Source of the DNA: an uncultured Chloroflexota bacterium
GTDB lineage: Bacteria; Chloroflexota; Limnocylindria; Limnocylindrales; Limnocylindraceae
Direction of reading: 5' to 3'
DNA: 19,316 nucleotides
Assembly (NCBI GenBank): GCA_903851225.1
Contig: CAINNT010000077.1
Location: 1-19,316 of the forward strand
Shown here: positions 1 through 8,314 of the stretch, piece by piece
Numbering within the stretch: position 1 is the first letter of the stretch
Layout of the letters: each line of letters opens with the position of its first letter
The notes under the pieces: generated by a model
Seen by the model: only the letters and a program-made list of their open reading frames with translations
Database searches by the model: none
Told to the model about the DNA's origin: nothing
Position numbers and translations under genes: made by a program

Positions 1-912
1 AGCGACGAGATGAAGGGCCGGCTGATCGGACGCGAAGGGCGAAACATTCGCGCACTGGAAGCGGCTACAGGCGTTGAGCTACTCATCGACGAGACACCGC
101 TCCAGGTGACGCTCTCATCTTTTGATCCAGTTCGTCGCCAAGTGGCACGCGTCGCACTCGAGCGCCTCATGCAAGATGGACGAATCCATCCGATTCGCAT
201 CGAGGAAATCGTCGCAAAGGCGCAAGGTGAGGTTGATGCGGACGCCTTGAAAAACGGCGAGGCAGCTGCGCTCAAGGTAGGTGTAACGGGTATCCCGACA
301 GAGCTTCTGCGCATCCTCGGACGCCTGCAGTGGCGAACCTCGTTTGGACAGAATGTCTTGCTCCACTCGATTGAAACTGCTCAAGTTGCTGGCGCCGTTG
401 CCGGCGAACTCGGTATGGATATTCGTGCGGCCAAGGTTGGCGGGCTCCTTCACGATATCGGCAAAGCCCTTGACCACGAGATTGAGGGAACGCATGCGGC
501 CATCGGTGCCGACCTGGCTCGCCGTCATGGCATGCCGGAGGGCATCGTCAACGCGATTGCTGCGCACCATCAAGAGGTCGAGTGCACTGCACGCGAGGCT
601 CCAATCGTTCAAGTTGCCGATGCAATCAGCGCTGCTCGGCCTGGAGCTCGTGGAGACCAGGGCGAGGCGCACCTTCGCCGGCTCGAGGATCTTCAGCAGA
701 TTGCACTCGGATTCGAGGGAGTCGAGAAGGTCTATGCCGTGCAGGCGGGCCGTGAGGTGCGCATCCTCGTGCGCCCTGATCAGGTCAACGACGAGCAGGC
801 GCGCACCATTGCTCATGATGTGGTCAAGCGAATCGAAGAACAGCTCGCGTATCCAGGACAGATTCGTGTCACGGTGATCCGCGAGACACGGGCGGTTGAT
901 TACGCCCGGTAG
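1..912 (+). CDS. rny: Ribonuclease Y, C-terminal part (5' end outside window)
   Basis: Endoribonuclease that starts mRNA decay at the membrane. The frame is open from base 1, so the N-terminal membrane anchor, coiled coil and start of the KH domain lie outside the window. What is visible begins in the KH domain with the GREG (GxxG) RNA-binding loop at residues 10-13 of the fragment. The HD hydrolase domain follows, with its metal-binding pair in LLHDIGKA (HD at about 151-152), then the conserved C-terminal region ending ETRAVDYAR, close to the usual RNase Y terminus. The ATG at base 10 lies inside the KH domain and is not the start. The gene overlaps miaA by 17 bp, suggesting cotranscription. 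Family assignment is very secure. Confidence 0.97.
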   Translation, partial: SDEMKGRLIGREGRNIRALEAATGVELLIDETPLQVTLSSFDPVRRQVARVALERLMQDGRIHPIRIEEIVAKAQGEVDADALKNGEAAALKVGVTGIPTELLRILGRLQWRTSFGQNVLLHSIETAQVAGAVAGELGMDIRAAKVGGLLHDIGKALDHEIEGTHAAIGADLARRHGMPEGIVNAIAAHHQEVECTAREAPIVQVADAISAARPGARGDQGEAHLRRLEDLQQIALGFEGVEKVYAVQAGREVRILVRPDQVNDEQARTIAHDVVKRIEEQLAYPGQIRVTVIRETRAVDYAR

Positions 913-1867
913 CGCACCAACCCTGCCGGTTTTGGTGATCGGTGGCCCTACCGCGGTAGGGAAGAGCGCCGTCGCGCTGGCACTAGCCGATGTGCTTGAC
1001 GCGGCAGGCGTGGGTTCGGTGCTCGTGTCAGCTGATTCGCGTCAGGTGTTTCGTGGATTCGATATTGGAACCGACAAAGTCAGCGCAGAGATTCGCGCGG
1101 TGCGGCCGCATGCCTGCATCGATATTGCCGAAGCCAGTGAGCCCTTCACCCTCTACAACTGGCTTGATGCTGCCCGCGCCGCCATTGGCGATCATGCTCA
1201 GAGGAGTGGGGGAGAGGGGATTGCCATCGTCGTAGGTGGGACTGGGCTATATCAGCGGGGCCTGCTTAAAGGATTCCTATCCGGCGGTGCGCGCCCCAGC
1301 AACCCTCTCATCCGATCTCAACTTGAGTTCCAGTTAGCCAATGCGGGCCGTGAACCGCTGGACACGGAGCTCCGCGAACGAAATCCGGCAGCGGCTGAGG
1401 CTGTTGCAACCGCCAGTGCGCGGCGCTTGATTCGTACGCTAGAGATCGTGCGGCTCGGAGGTGACCCGCTCGCCGAGGAGGAGAATCCTTGGCCCGCTCC
1501 AACTGCGTATCTGCAAATTGACGACGCTGACCTCGAGCGACACAGAGCTGCCATCACTGCACGGGTGCGAACACAATTTGACGATGGCCTCGTTGAGGAG
1601 ACCGAGCAACTCGCCGCACGCCTCCCAGCGGATACCCCGGCGCTCTCAGGCATTGGGTATCGCGAAGCGCAGGCGTATCTAGACCAAAGGATAGACCGTG
1701 AACGTGCCATTGGCACAGCGGCGACACGAACGTGGGCGTACGCCCGACGACAGCGCACCTGGTACCGCGGTGAAGAGCTTGCCGGCACGATAGCAACCGA
1801 TGGGCGTTCTGCGGCGGCGATTGCGCAAGACCTCCTCCCGCATGCGCTCAGGATCACGCTACGCTAG
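896..1867 (+). CDS. miaA: tRNA dimethylallyltransferase (i6A37 synthesis)
   Basis: Transfers the dimethylallyl group from DMAPP to N6 of A37 in tRNAs that read U-initial codons. The 323-residue length is normal for the family. The P-loop GPTAVGKS is at residues 17-24. The [13 protein letters not shown] motif (canonical DSMQVYRGMDIGT) starts at D47 and is followed by the H-x-x-D/I region near 72. GGTGLY is at 114-119, and RRLIRTLEI matches the conserved RR-x-x-R-x-LE signature. The start used is TTG at 896, inside the 3' end of rny. The next in-frame start candidates would leave little sequence before the first beta strand, so the exact start is moderately uncertain. hflX begins 7 bp after its stop. 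Many bacteria have hfq between miaA and hflX; here it is absent. Confidence 0.95.
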   Translation: MITPGSAPTLPVLVIGGPTAVGKSAVALALADVLDAAGVGSVLVSADSRQVFRGFDIGTDKVSAEIRAVRPHACIDIAEASEPFTLYNWLDAARAAIGDHAQRSGGEGIAIVVGGTGLYQRGLLKGFLSGGARPSNPLIRSQLEFQLANAGREPLDTELRERNPAAAEAVATASARRLIRTLEIVRLGGDPLAEEENPWPAPTAYLQIDDADLERHRAAITARVRTQFDDGLVEETEQLAARLPADTPALSGIGYREAQAYLDQRIDRERAIGTAATRTWAYARRQRTWYRGEELAGTIATDGRSAAAIAQDLLPHALRITLR

Positions 1868-1871
1868 AGGG
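1866..1871 (+). promoter_or_regulatory. Shine-Dalgarno deciding the hflX start
   Basis: The short purine run AGAGGG overlaps the miaA stop codon and lies just before GTG at 1875. It supports that start over the upstream ATG at 1800, and it suggests hflX translation is coupled to termination on miaA. Confidence 0.6.
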
Positions 1872-1874
1872 ACA

Positions 1875-3161
1875 GTGACGAAAAAAGTTGCACCAATTGA
1901 TTTAACGCCGACTCCCGAAAGTGCATTTCTGATCGCGGTTGACACAGGAAGCGATGTGGGGTGGCCGGCCGAAGATAGCCTTCAAGAACTCGCGAGTCTC
2001 GCTCGCACCGCAGGTGCTGACATCGTTGGCGCCGAATGGCAGCGGCGGCGACATCCTGATCCGGACACCTACATCGGCGCGGGCAAGGCCGCTGAGCTCC
2101 TCGCAGCCAAGATTGAAACGGGATTTACGCTGCTCATCGCGGATGATGAGCTGTCGCCGACACAGCAGCGGGGCCTCGAAGAGATCCTCGGCGTCAAGGT
2201 GATCGATCGCAGTCGGCTCATCCTGGACATCTTTGCGCTCCACGCGAGAACTCGCGAAGGGCGTTTACAGGTCGAACTTGCCCAGCTGGAATATCAGCTG
2301 CCTCGCCTCACAAAGCTTTGGACACACCTGTCGCGTACCGGTGGTGGGATCGGCACACGCGGGCCAGGCGAATCCCAGCTCGAAACGGATCGCCGCCTGA
2401 TCCGCGATCGCATCTCAGTGATGAAGGCACGCGTCGACCAAGTTCGGCGCAATCGGGAGACTGGCGCCAAGGGCCGAACGACGCGTGGTGAACCAACTGT
2501 TGCAATTGTTGGCTACACGAATGCGGGCAAATCAACCCTTCTGAACAGCCTGGTTGGCAGCAGCGTGGTGCTTGCTGAGGATCGTCTCTTCGCAACCTTG
2601 GACCCGACGAGCCGTAGAGTGCGATTACCGGGTGGACTACATGCCATCGTGACCGATACCGTGGGGTTCATCCACAAGCTGCCGCACCAGCTCGTTGATG
2701 CCTTCCGCGCCACCCTTGAAGAGGTATCTCGCGCCGACCTGCTCCTCGAAGTTGTCGACGCCTCAGACCACCACGCTCTAGAGCATCGTGCCACGGTGCA
2801 GGCTGTACTTGAAGAACTCGGCGCATCAGAGAAGCCACGCATCGTCGCCGCCAACAAAATTGATGCAGGTCAGGTACACCCGCGTGATATCGACCCTGCG
2901 GCGCTCGGGGTTTCGGCAGTAACCGGGCTTGGCCTTGGTCCGCTGCGTAGTGCCATTGAGGAGACGCTCCAACGCCAGGGCACCCCGGTAGACCTGCGGC
3001 TTCCATACACGGCGGTGGGGGAGGTTGAGTCGATTCGCGCCCGAGGCGGCATCCAGGTGGCCTACGACGAGGATTCCCTCCATGTCACAGGTTTTGCCAC
3101 CCCTGAAATGGCCGGTGAACTGAAACGCCTCAAGCGAAACGCAACGGCAAAGCTGCTGTAA
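1875..3161 (+). CDS. hflX: GTPase HflX
   Basis: Ribosome-associated GTPase of the Obg-HflX group, known in other bacteria to split or rescue stalled 70S ribosomes. The N-terminal HflX domain includes the family signature GGGIGTRGPGESQLETDRR (156-174). The G domain follows, with G1 GYTNAGKS (213-220), G3 DTVGF (261-265) and G4 NKID (327-330). I chose GTG at 1875, giving 428 residues, because AGAGG lies just upstream and it falls right after the miaA stop. The frame remains open to an ATG at 1800, but that would put 25 arginine-rich residues over miaA coding sequence with no family counterpart. It is the third gene of rny-miaA-hflX and probably the last of that transcript, since a 144-bp spacer follows. 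Confidence 0.96.
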   Translation: MTKKVAPIDLTPTPESAFLIAVDTGSDVGWPAEDSLQELASLARTAGADIVGAEWQRRRHPDPDTYIGAGKAAELLAAKIETGFTLLIADDELSPTQQRGLEEILGVKVIDRSRLILDIFALHARTREGRLQVELAQLEYQLPRLTKLWTHLSRTGGGIGTRGPGESQLETDRRLIRDRISVMKARVDQVRRNRETGAKGRTTRGEPTVAIVGYTNAGKSTLLNSLVGSSVVLAEDRLFATLDPTSRRVRLPGGLHAIVTDTVGFIHKLPHQLVDAFRATLEEVSRADLLLEVVDASDHHALEHRATVQAVLEELGASEKPRIVAANKIDAGQVHPRDIDPAALGVSAVTGLGLGPLRSAIEETLQRQGTPVDLRLPYTAVGEVESIRARGGIQVAYDEDSLHVTGFATPEMAGELKRLKRNATAKLL

Positions 3162-3305
3162 CGCCGGCTCTATTCCGGGTACTTGCAGGGGGCTGAAGAC
3201 AGGAGCGGGGTGGCGCGTCCAGCTGTCCCTTCTTGGTTCCGATAATGATAGTTATGTGACGAAGCAGGCTGGGCGCTGAGCACGGAACGTCGCTATCCTC
3301 CCCCC
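3162..3305 (+). other. Spacer between hflX and the MBL-Rieske gene
   Basis: These 144 bp are the longest non-coding stretch in the window. No small gene or RNA gene is evident. A weak, bulged inverted pairing exists between GAAGACAG (about 3194-3201) and CTGTCCCTTC (about 3224-3233), followed by TTGG. It could be a poor terminator for hflX, but it lacks a U tract and I do not call it one. The last 12 bases contain a candidate -10 element, listed separately. Confidence 0.5.
3294..3299 (+). promoter_or_regulatory. Candidate -10 element of a leaderless promoter
   Basis: TATCCT fits TANNNT and occupies exactly -12 to -7 relative to the ATG at 3306. That is where a -10 box sits when transcription begins at the start codon. 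The bases between it and the ATG are all C, so there is no Shine-Dalgarno sequence. No good -35 is visible. The leaderless reading is inference from position and from the absence of a ribosome binding site. Confidence 0.4.
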
Positions 3306-4916
3306 ATGCGCATTGAGTTCATCGCCCAGGCCGGAGTCAAGATCCACACCGCGCACGGATCCATCCTGTGCGATCCCTGGTTCAATCCCGCGTACTACGC
3401 AGGCTGGTTCCCATACCCGCGTAATGACAAGCTCGACCATGCAGCGCTCGGCGCCACCGATTACCTCTACATCAGCCATTTGCACCGGGACCACTTCGAT
3501 CCCGAATGGCTCAAGAGCTACTGCAACAAGGATGCGGTGGTAATCCTCCCCGCCTATCCGCTCCCGGAACTGAAGGAGGCGCTACAGGGGCTCGGTTTCC
3601 ATACGTTTATCGAGACGGAATCTGGAGTCCCCGTACGCCATGGTGGCCTCAACATTGTTGTAGAGGCCCTTACGGCCCCAACAGACGGCCCAATTGGCGA
3701 TTCCGCACTGCTGATCGACGACGGCGTAGAACGCCTCCTGAACCTTAACGACAGCCGCCCTACGGACCCTGACCGCCTCTTGGTCCAGGGTCCGATCGAT
3801 ATCTGTCTCCTGCAGTTCAGCGGTGCGATCTGGTACCCCATGGTCTACGAGATGCCTGCGAAGGCTGCTGAGGCACTCGCGAAAAAGAAGCGCACAGCGC
3901 AATTCACCCGAGCCGCCCGGTACGTTGAGATCATCTCGCCTCGCGTGGTGATCCCCTCCGCTGGCCCCCCCTGTTTCCTCGATGATGAACTCTTCCGGTG
4001 GAACGATGTGCACAACGCCGACGATTCGATCTTCCCTGACCAGCGATTCATGGTAGAGCGACTGCAGGCCGAAGGGCAGCAGGCGGTCCTCATGCTTCCA
4101 GGGAGCATCGGTGAGTTCAACGCCACCGGAAACTTCACCGTGCAGCACCCGCTGGGTGATCTGTCTGTGCAAGATGTCTTTGCAGACAAGGAAGCGTATT
4201 TGCGCAGATACGCAACCGACATGGCACCTGTCATTGCAGCCGAGAAGTCATCGTGGGAAGGCCCGCGAACGAATCTGGTTTCCGAGCTGAAGGCATGGTT
4301 CGAGCCACTCATGGCGCTTGGCCCTCGGGTCTGCGATGGAATCGGCACCGCAGTCAAGATCCAGACCGATGACGAGGCGGTGCTACTTGATTTCCCGGAG
4401 CGTTCAGTTATTGCCGACGATGGTCGAGAGGTGACCTTCCGCTTCACCATCCCCCGCCACCTTCTGGATCACCTCGTGCGCACCCGGACCGACGACTGGG
4501 TCAACAGCCTCTTCCTCTCGTTGCGATTCTCGGCGTGGCGCAAAGGGGCCTACAACGATTACGTCTATACGTGGTTCAAGTGCCTCTCTGTGGCAAGGAT
4601 TCAGTACGCAGAGGGCTTCTATGCCGAAAACGGCCCGACCGAGGGAACCTTCGAACTGACTGGCTGGCAGATCCAGCGCCGTTGCCCGCATATGAAGGCC
4701 GACCTCACACGATTCGGCACCACAGATGGCAGGACGCTCACGTGCAGCATCCATGGGTGGCAGTGGGATTTGGCTACGGGACGCTGCTTAACCTCGGAGG
4801 GTCACCCTCTGTTCGCGCGACCCGAAAGCGAAGAGGCCAAGGCGCTCGCCGCTACGGCTGCCACCCTGCCACCCCCGGGACCTGACCCCGCCGCTGGGTC
4901 GCCTGAGGGCGCGTAG
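3306..4916 (+). CDS. MBL-fold protein with C-terminal Rieske [2Fe-2S] domain
   Basis: A 536-residue cytosolic protein; no signal peptide or membrane segment is seen. Residues 1-270 resemble the metallo-beta-lactamase fold (UlaG/CMAH-like). The metal motif is SHLHRDHFD, with H58, H60, D62 and H63, and further candidate ligands lie in the following 170 residues. Residues 459-483 carry a full Rieske cluster motif: C460-P-H462, 17 residues, then C480-S-I-H483, followed by GWQWDLATG. The same two folds occur in CMP-N-acetylneuraminate hydroxylase, but there the Rieske domain is N-terminal. Substrate and reaction are unknown to me. A Rieske oxygenase-like hydroxylation needing a partner reductase is possible but unproven, and no reductase or ferredoxin gene is nearby. 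The gene stands alone between a spacer and the convergent murC-type gene. Its C-terminal tail is rich in Pro and Ala and probably disordered. Confidence 0.85.
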   Translation: MRIEFIAQAGVKIHTAHGSILCDPWFNPAYYAGWFPYPRNDKLDHAALGATDYLYISHLHRDHFDPEWLKSYCNKDAVVILPAYPLPELKEALQGLGFHTFIETESGVPVRHGGLNIVVEALTAPTDGPIGDSALLIDDGVERLLNLNDSRPTDPDRLLVQGPIDICLLQFSGAIWYPMVYEMPAKAAEALAKKKRTAQFTRAARYVEIISPRVVIPSAGPPCFLDDELFRWNDVHNADDSIFPDQRFMVERLQAEGQQAVLMLPGSIGEFNATGNFTVQHPLGDLSVQDVFADKEAYLRRYATDMAPVIAAEKSSWEGPRTNLVSELKAWFEPLMALGPRVCDGIGTAVKIQTDDEAVLLDFPERSVIADDGREVTFRFTIPRHLLDHLVRTRTDDWVNSLFLSLRFSAWRKGAYNDYVYTWFKCLSVARIQYAEGFYAENGPTEGTFELTGWQIQRRCPHMKADLTRFGTTDGRTLTCSIHGWQWDLATGRCLTSEGHPLFARPESEEAKALAATAATLPPPGPDPAAGSPEGA

Positions 4917-4945
4917 ACCCTCTCCCCTGCTCCGCAGCTGGCGCG
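4917..4945. other. Convergent junction of the two gene clusters
   Basis: Only 29 bp separate the stop of the plus-strand MBL-Rieske gene from the stop of the minus-strand murC-type gene. No convincing stem-loop with a U tract is visible. Either termination is Rho-dependent or the two transcripts overlap at their 3' ends. Confidence 0.5.
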
Positions 4946-6493
4946 CTACGGCGCGACCGAAAGGCCTTGTGCCAGCGCTCTAGCGAGTTCCGTTGAGCGC
5001 CCGCCGCCCATGACGAGCACGACCGTGTGAGGTTCGATAGCGGGCAGCAACGCTGCCGCCGTATCCAAGACGGTGCCCGGCGCTGTGGCTGGCGTGCCGA
5101 GGGCTACGATCCGTTCCGCCAGGGTGGCAGCTGAAACACTGGTGGTGTCGAGGTCGCGTACCGCGAAGATCTCGGCGACCGCAACCCGATCTGCGCGACT
5201 GCACGACTTGGCCAGGCCCTCGAGGAGTGCTGATGTTCGGTGGTAGGTCAGCGGCTCAATCGCAAGCAGCAAGGTCCGACCAGGATAGCGCTGGCGCACC
5301 GTTGCGATCGTGGCATCAATAGCGGTCGGGTGATGCCCGTAGTCGTCAAGAACAGTGATCGAATTCCGATCATAGCGCACCTCCATCCGTCGGCCGACGC
5401 CTCCGAATGTCGCCAGCGAACTCGCAATCCCGTCGGCAGTACCCTTGACACTTGCGGCAAGAAATGCAACGCCCAAGCCATTTGACGCGTTGTGAGCACC
5501 TAGTAGCCCAATCGGCAGTTCTCGATTCAGAAGATCGCCGAGTGCGGGGGCCACGAGTGCAGCACGATCCGAGACGCGATCGACAGAGATTGAGTAGCCT
5601 CCGCCGCCTCTGGAGATCAACTGTGCGCTCACATCCGCCTGCGTTGGTCCAGTGCCAACCAACAGTGTGAACGTATAGACGTTGTGACAACCATCACGAA
5701 CGAGTCGTGCTGCCAACTCAGCGCCCCCCTGATCCCCTGTGTTTATGAACGCAGCGCCGTTTGCAGCTGGGTATGCTGACCATCGGGCAAAGGTATCTAC
5801 GGCAGCGAGACGGTCGGCAAAGATGTCGGGATGATCCCAGTCAACATTGAGGATCAGTGCACGATCGACGTGATAGGCATCAAAGTTTCCGCCGTATTCA
5901 TCAGCCTCAACGATGAACCCTGCATCGCTGCCGATGTGAACCGGTGATCCTGCAGGAGTTCCAAGGTCCCCAGCGAGCGGACCGCCAACAAAGGCGGACA
6001 TCTTGATGCCGGAGTGATTGAGCGCGTCAAGTACCCAGCCAGTTGAGGTGGTCTTTCCGTGCGTGCCTCCAACACCAATGAGGAGGCCGCCGCGCGTTGC
6101 AGCAGCATCGGCGATCACCTGCTGTACAGAAATCGTTTGGGCTCCTGCCCTTCGAGCTAGGAGAACCTCCGGATGTTGGGGTTGTGTGCTGGTAATTGCC
6201 TTTGAAATCGCGACGGTGCTCTCAGGGCTCAGCCGCTCGCAGAATCGAAGCACTTCAGGGCTCTCTGCAGAGCCTACTGGAATTGCCGCATCTGAGAGTA
6301 GCCTTGCCGAATCCTCTGAAAGGGCCTGGTCATACCCTGAGACACGCACACCAAGTGCTTGAGCGTGCAGCGCCGCAGCGAGTGCTGCGGTGCCTCCAAC
6401 GCCGATAATGTGAAGGCGTGATCCTGGCCGCAGCGGCGCCCCCTTCCGAGAGGGCTCCAACCCAGCCGTGATCTCGCTAATTGGGCGAGTCAC
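4946..6493 (-). CDS. murC: Mur ligase, UDP-N-acetylmuramate--L-alanine ligase type
   Basis: ATP-dependent ligase that adds the first amino acid to UDP-MurNAc in cytoplasmic peptidoglycan synthesis. At 515 residues it has the three Mur domains. The N-terminal nucleotide-binding fold has IIGVGGTAALA (29-39, MurC-style). The central ATPase has the P-loop GTHGKTT (143-149), EADEY (196-200) and NVDWDHPD (216-223). The C-terminal domain has DDYGHHPTAI, shared by MurC and Mpl. The start is GTG 3 bp after the yajQ stop, with only a weak Shine-Dalgarno, so coupled translation is likely. Mpl (murein peptide ligase) shares most of these motifs and is the main alternative. MurC is preferred because a cell-wall-bearing genome needs it and Mpl is mostly proteobacterial. 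It is the last gene of the minus-strand array. Confidence 0.82.
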   Translation of the reverse strand: MTRPISEITAGLEPSRKGAPLRPGSRLHIIGVGGTAALAAALHAQALGVRVSGYDQALSEDSARLLSDAAIPVGSAESPEVLRFCERLSPESTVAISKAITSTQPQHPEVLLARRAGAQTISVQQVIADAAATRGGLLIGVGGTHGKTTSTGWVLDALNHSGIKMSAFVGGPLAGDLGTPAGSPVHIGSDAGFIVEADEYGGNFDAYHVDRALILNVDWDHPDIFADRLAAVDTFARWSAYPAANGAAFINTGDQGGAELAARLVRDGCHNVYTFTLLVGTGPTQADVSAQLISRGGGGYSISVDRVSDRAALVAPALGDLLNRELPIGLLGAHNASNGLGVAFLAASVKGTADGIASSLATFGGVGRRMEVRYDRNSITVLDDYGHHPTAIDATIATVRQRYPGRTLLLAIEPLTYHRTSALLEGLAKSCSRADRVAVAEIFAVRDLDTTSVSAATLAERIVALGTPATAPGTVLDTAAALLPAIEPHTVVLVMGGGRSTELARALAQGLSVAP

Positions 6494-6496
6494 GCG

Positions 6497-6988
6497 CTAC
6501 CGATAGTTCTCAAACTGCAGCGGCCGATCAACATCAAGCTCCCTCAGGCTTGACATGACCTCTTGCAGCTCATCGCGCGATTTACCGGTGACACGTACAG
6601 CCTCGCCCTGAATTTGGGTTTTTACCTTAGGGAACGAGTCACGGATAAATTTGGCAATCTTTTTTGCAGCGACATCGTCAAGGCCCTTGCGTAGTTTGAC
6701 ATGGACACGAAGGGTATCCCCGCCAGCTGCTTCAGCCTTCCCCCATTCGTATGTACGAAGGTCAATGCCGCGCTTTACCGATTTTGACTCGAGAATGTCG
6801 CGCAGAGCTTTGAGTCGTAGGTCACCGTCTACCCGGATGATCAACTCGCCCTTCTCCTCTTTGATCTCGGCGGTTGCGTCGCGGAAATCGTATCGAGTTG
6901 CGATCTCTCGGCGAGTTTGATCAAGGGCATTCTTAAGCTCCTGCTCGTCATATTCCGATACGACATCGAATGAATTATCTGTTGCCAT
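6497..6988 (-). CDS. yajQ: YajQ-family nucleotide-binding protein
   Basis: At 163 residues it has exactly the usual family length. It begins MATDNSFDVVSEYDEQELKN, matching the conserved YajQ opening (S-F-D-V-V-S), and shows the duplicated ferredoxin-like fold. KVKTQIQGEAVRVTGKSRDE and the terminal LQFENYR are typical. Some members bind cyclic di-GMP and act with transcription factors; others have been linked to RNA or tRNA binding, and the role here is not shown by the sequence. It has the strongest Shine-Dalgarno of the array, inside the last codons of rodZ. It lies 3 bp from both neighbours (rodZ upstream, the murC-type gene downstream), so it is certainly part of this operon. Confidence 0.96.
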   Translation of the reverse strand: MATDNSFDVVSEYDEQELKNALDQTRREIATRYDFRDATAEIKEEKGELIIRVDGDLRLKALRDILESKSVKRGIDLRTYEWGKAEAAGGDTLRVHVKLRKGLDDVAAKKIAKFIRDSFPKVKTQIQGEAVRVTGKSRDELQEVMSSLRELDVDRPLQFENYR

Positions 6989-6991
6989 TCC

Positions 6992-8311
6992 CTACCTCCT
7001 TGACGATTCTTGCACCTTCCCCGTGTCGAGGAACGCGTATGTTTGGGCTCCAGTACCGTTCCCGAGTGCGTCTATCGTACGCCCGTTGAGCGTGAATAGC
7101 AGAACCGATGGGTCGCCACTCCGTACATCTATCCGCTTCGTCCCAGTAAAGGTGAGCCGCGTGCCAGGGGTCACTGTTCTGCCGGAGACGCCTACTGACG
7201 GATCAGACTGTCCATCGACCCACACTCGAATCCACGTGGCAAAGGGGCCGCCCGTGACGGTCACAGTAACCCCACGGAACGAGACTTCGACGGTGCGGGT
7301 TGCTTGACTGAGTTCCCCCTCTGCGTTGGCGACGCTGAAACTTATCGTCCAACGACCCGTTGGGAGCGCGATTCTCCCGGATGCTGTCCCAGCCGCGTCG
7401 CTCGTGAGCGTCGAGGTCAACATCTCGCCCAAGCCGTCGGTTGCGGTGATTTCAATCATGCTGTTCGGATTCGTCAGGATTGATACGGGCACGTCACCAT
7501 TCTCAATCACCTGATTCGCGGTCGGTTGCGTTACGGTGATCTCCGGTGACTCCTTATCCGGAAGCGCGACGACGAAGATGCGCTCCTCCGAGGTGCTGGC
7601 TTCTCCGCCCGTACCCGGCTTTATGGCTTGTGCAATAACTTCGGTGCTGCCACTCCCGAGTGGGATAGTGATTCGCCATAGGCCGCTCGCGTCCGCGATG
7701 GTCGTAATCCGCGCCCCAGCACTCGTGCTTACGATGATGCTAGCCCGCGCATCAGCAGTCCCCTTGATTTCATGGGTGAGCGTACCCGCTGCGAGGTTGC
7801 TCACCGCTTCGACCGGATAGGTTATCGCGACCGATGGTGGCAGGATGAATCTAATGATCTGGAGACCCATAAACGCGCTGATTGCAAGGACTACTAACCC
7901 TACGCCGCCTAAAGCCAGTAGGCCGCGGGACGAACGAACGAAGCTCGGATGAACGTTAACGAGGCGATTCCGCGCGGTGGTTTTAGGGCTGAGCGGTATA
8001 GGCGTAGCCTCCGAAGAAAGAGGGGTCGATTGCCACCCTGCTACAACGCTTGAGGGATCCAGCCCGAGAAACGCCGCGTAGGTGCGAAGTTGTCCGAGGG
8101 CGTACACCCGAGGTGGAAGGTTACTGTGATCCTCTCGTTCAAATGCCTCAAGGATCGGCGCTCGAATTTTCAAGATCGCGGACACTTCCGTGATGGTCAG
8201 CCCTCGACGTTCGCGCGCTTGGCGTAGACGATCACCAATGCTTGGCTCCTTTGTCGCGAACGATTCAGCTGCGCCTAGCTCAAGTGGCACGATGGGATCG
8301 TGATCACTCAT
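6992..8311 (-). CDS. rodZ: RodZ-type HTH membrane protein with Ig-like extracytoplasmic region
   Basis: A cell-shape protein; RodZ links MreB to the elongation machinery in rods. At 439 residues, it has a cytoplasmic HTH_25 domain at about 24-90 (SIGDRLRQARERRGLTITEV, then Y..GQLRTYAAFLGLD). A low-complexity linker follows, then one membrane helix at about 130-156 (LLALGGVGLVVLAISAFMGL). The C-terminal part ends in a DUF4115-like domain at about 345-432. Between helix and DUF4115, residues 160-343 look like two Ig-like beta-sandwich repeats (SVAITYPVE... and PEITVTQPTANQV...), an addition to the usual RodZ layout. The ATG is 3 bp after the ftsK stop, with GAGG eight bases upstream. No mreB is in the window. 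HTH and topology are secure; the Ig-like reading is inference from alternating hydrophobic pattern and spacing. Confidence 0.88.
   Translation of the reverse strand: MSDHDPIVPLELGAAESFATKEPSIGDRLRQARERRGLTITEVSAILKIRAPILEAFEREDHSNLPPRVYALGQLRTYAAFLGLDPSSVVAGWQSTPLSSEATPIPLSPKTTARNRLVNVHPSFVRSSRGLLALGGVGLVVLAISAFMGLQIIRFILPPSVAITYPVEAVSNLAAGTLTHEIKGTADARASIIVSTSAGARITTIADASGLWRITIPLGSGSTEVIAQAIKPGTGGEASTSEERIFVVALPDKESPEITVTQPTANQVIENGDVPVSILTNPNSMIEITATDGLGEMLTSTLTSDAAGTASGRIALPTGRWTISFSVANAEGELSQATRTVEVSFRGVTVTVTGGPFATWIRVWVDGQSDPSVGVSGRTVTPGTRLTFTGTKRIDVRSGDPSVLLFTLNGRTIDALGNGTGAQTYAFLDTGKVQESSRR
6994..7001 (-). promoter_or_regulatory. Strong Shine-Dalgarno of yajQ inside rodZ
   Basis: AAGGAGGT, read on the minus strand, is five bases before the yajQ ATG and forms the last codons of rodZ (AGG AGG TAG). 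The same bases encode the RodZ C-terminal Arg-Arg and stop and recruit ribosomes for yajQ. Translation of yajQ can therefore be strong even though it sits late in the operon. Confidence 0.85.
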
Positions 8312-8314
8312 GTG

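Noticed and set aside
115..816. Minus-strand open frame opposite rny
   Set aside because: Antisense shadow of conserved RNase Y KH/HD coding sequence; no motif or ribosome binding site.
1800..1874. Longer HflX start at ATG 1800
   Set aside because: Adds arginine-rich residues over conserved miaA 3' coding sequence; GTG 1875 has a Shine-Dalgarno and a normal N-terminus.
4917..4945. Bidirectional terminator at the convergent junction
   Set aside because: Only short GC-rich pairings such as GCGC/GCGC are present, partly inside the murC stop region, with no U tract on either strand.
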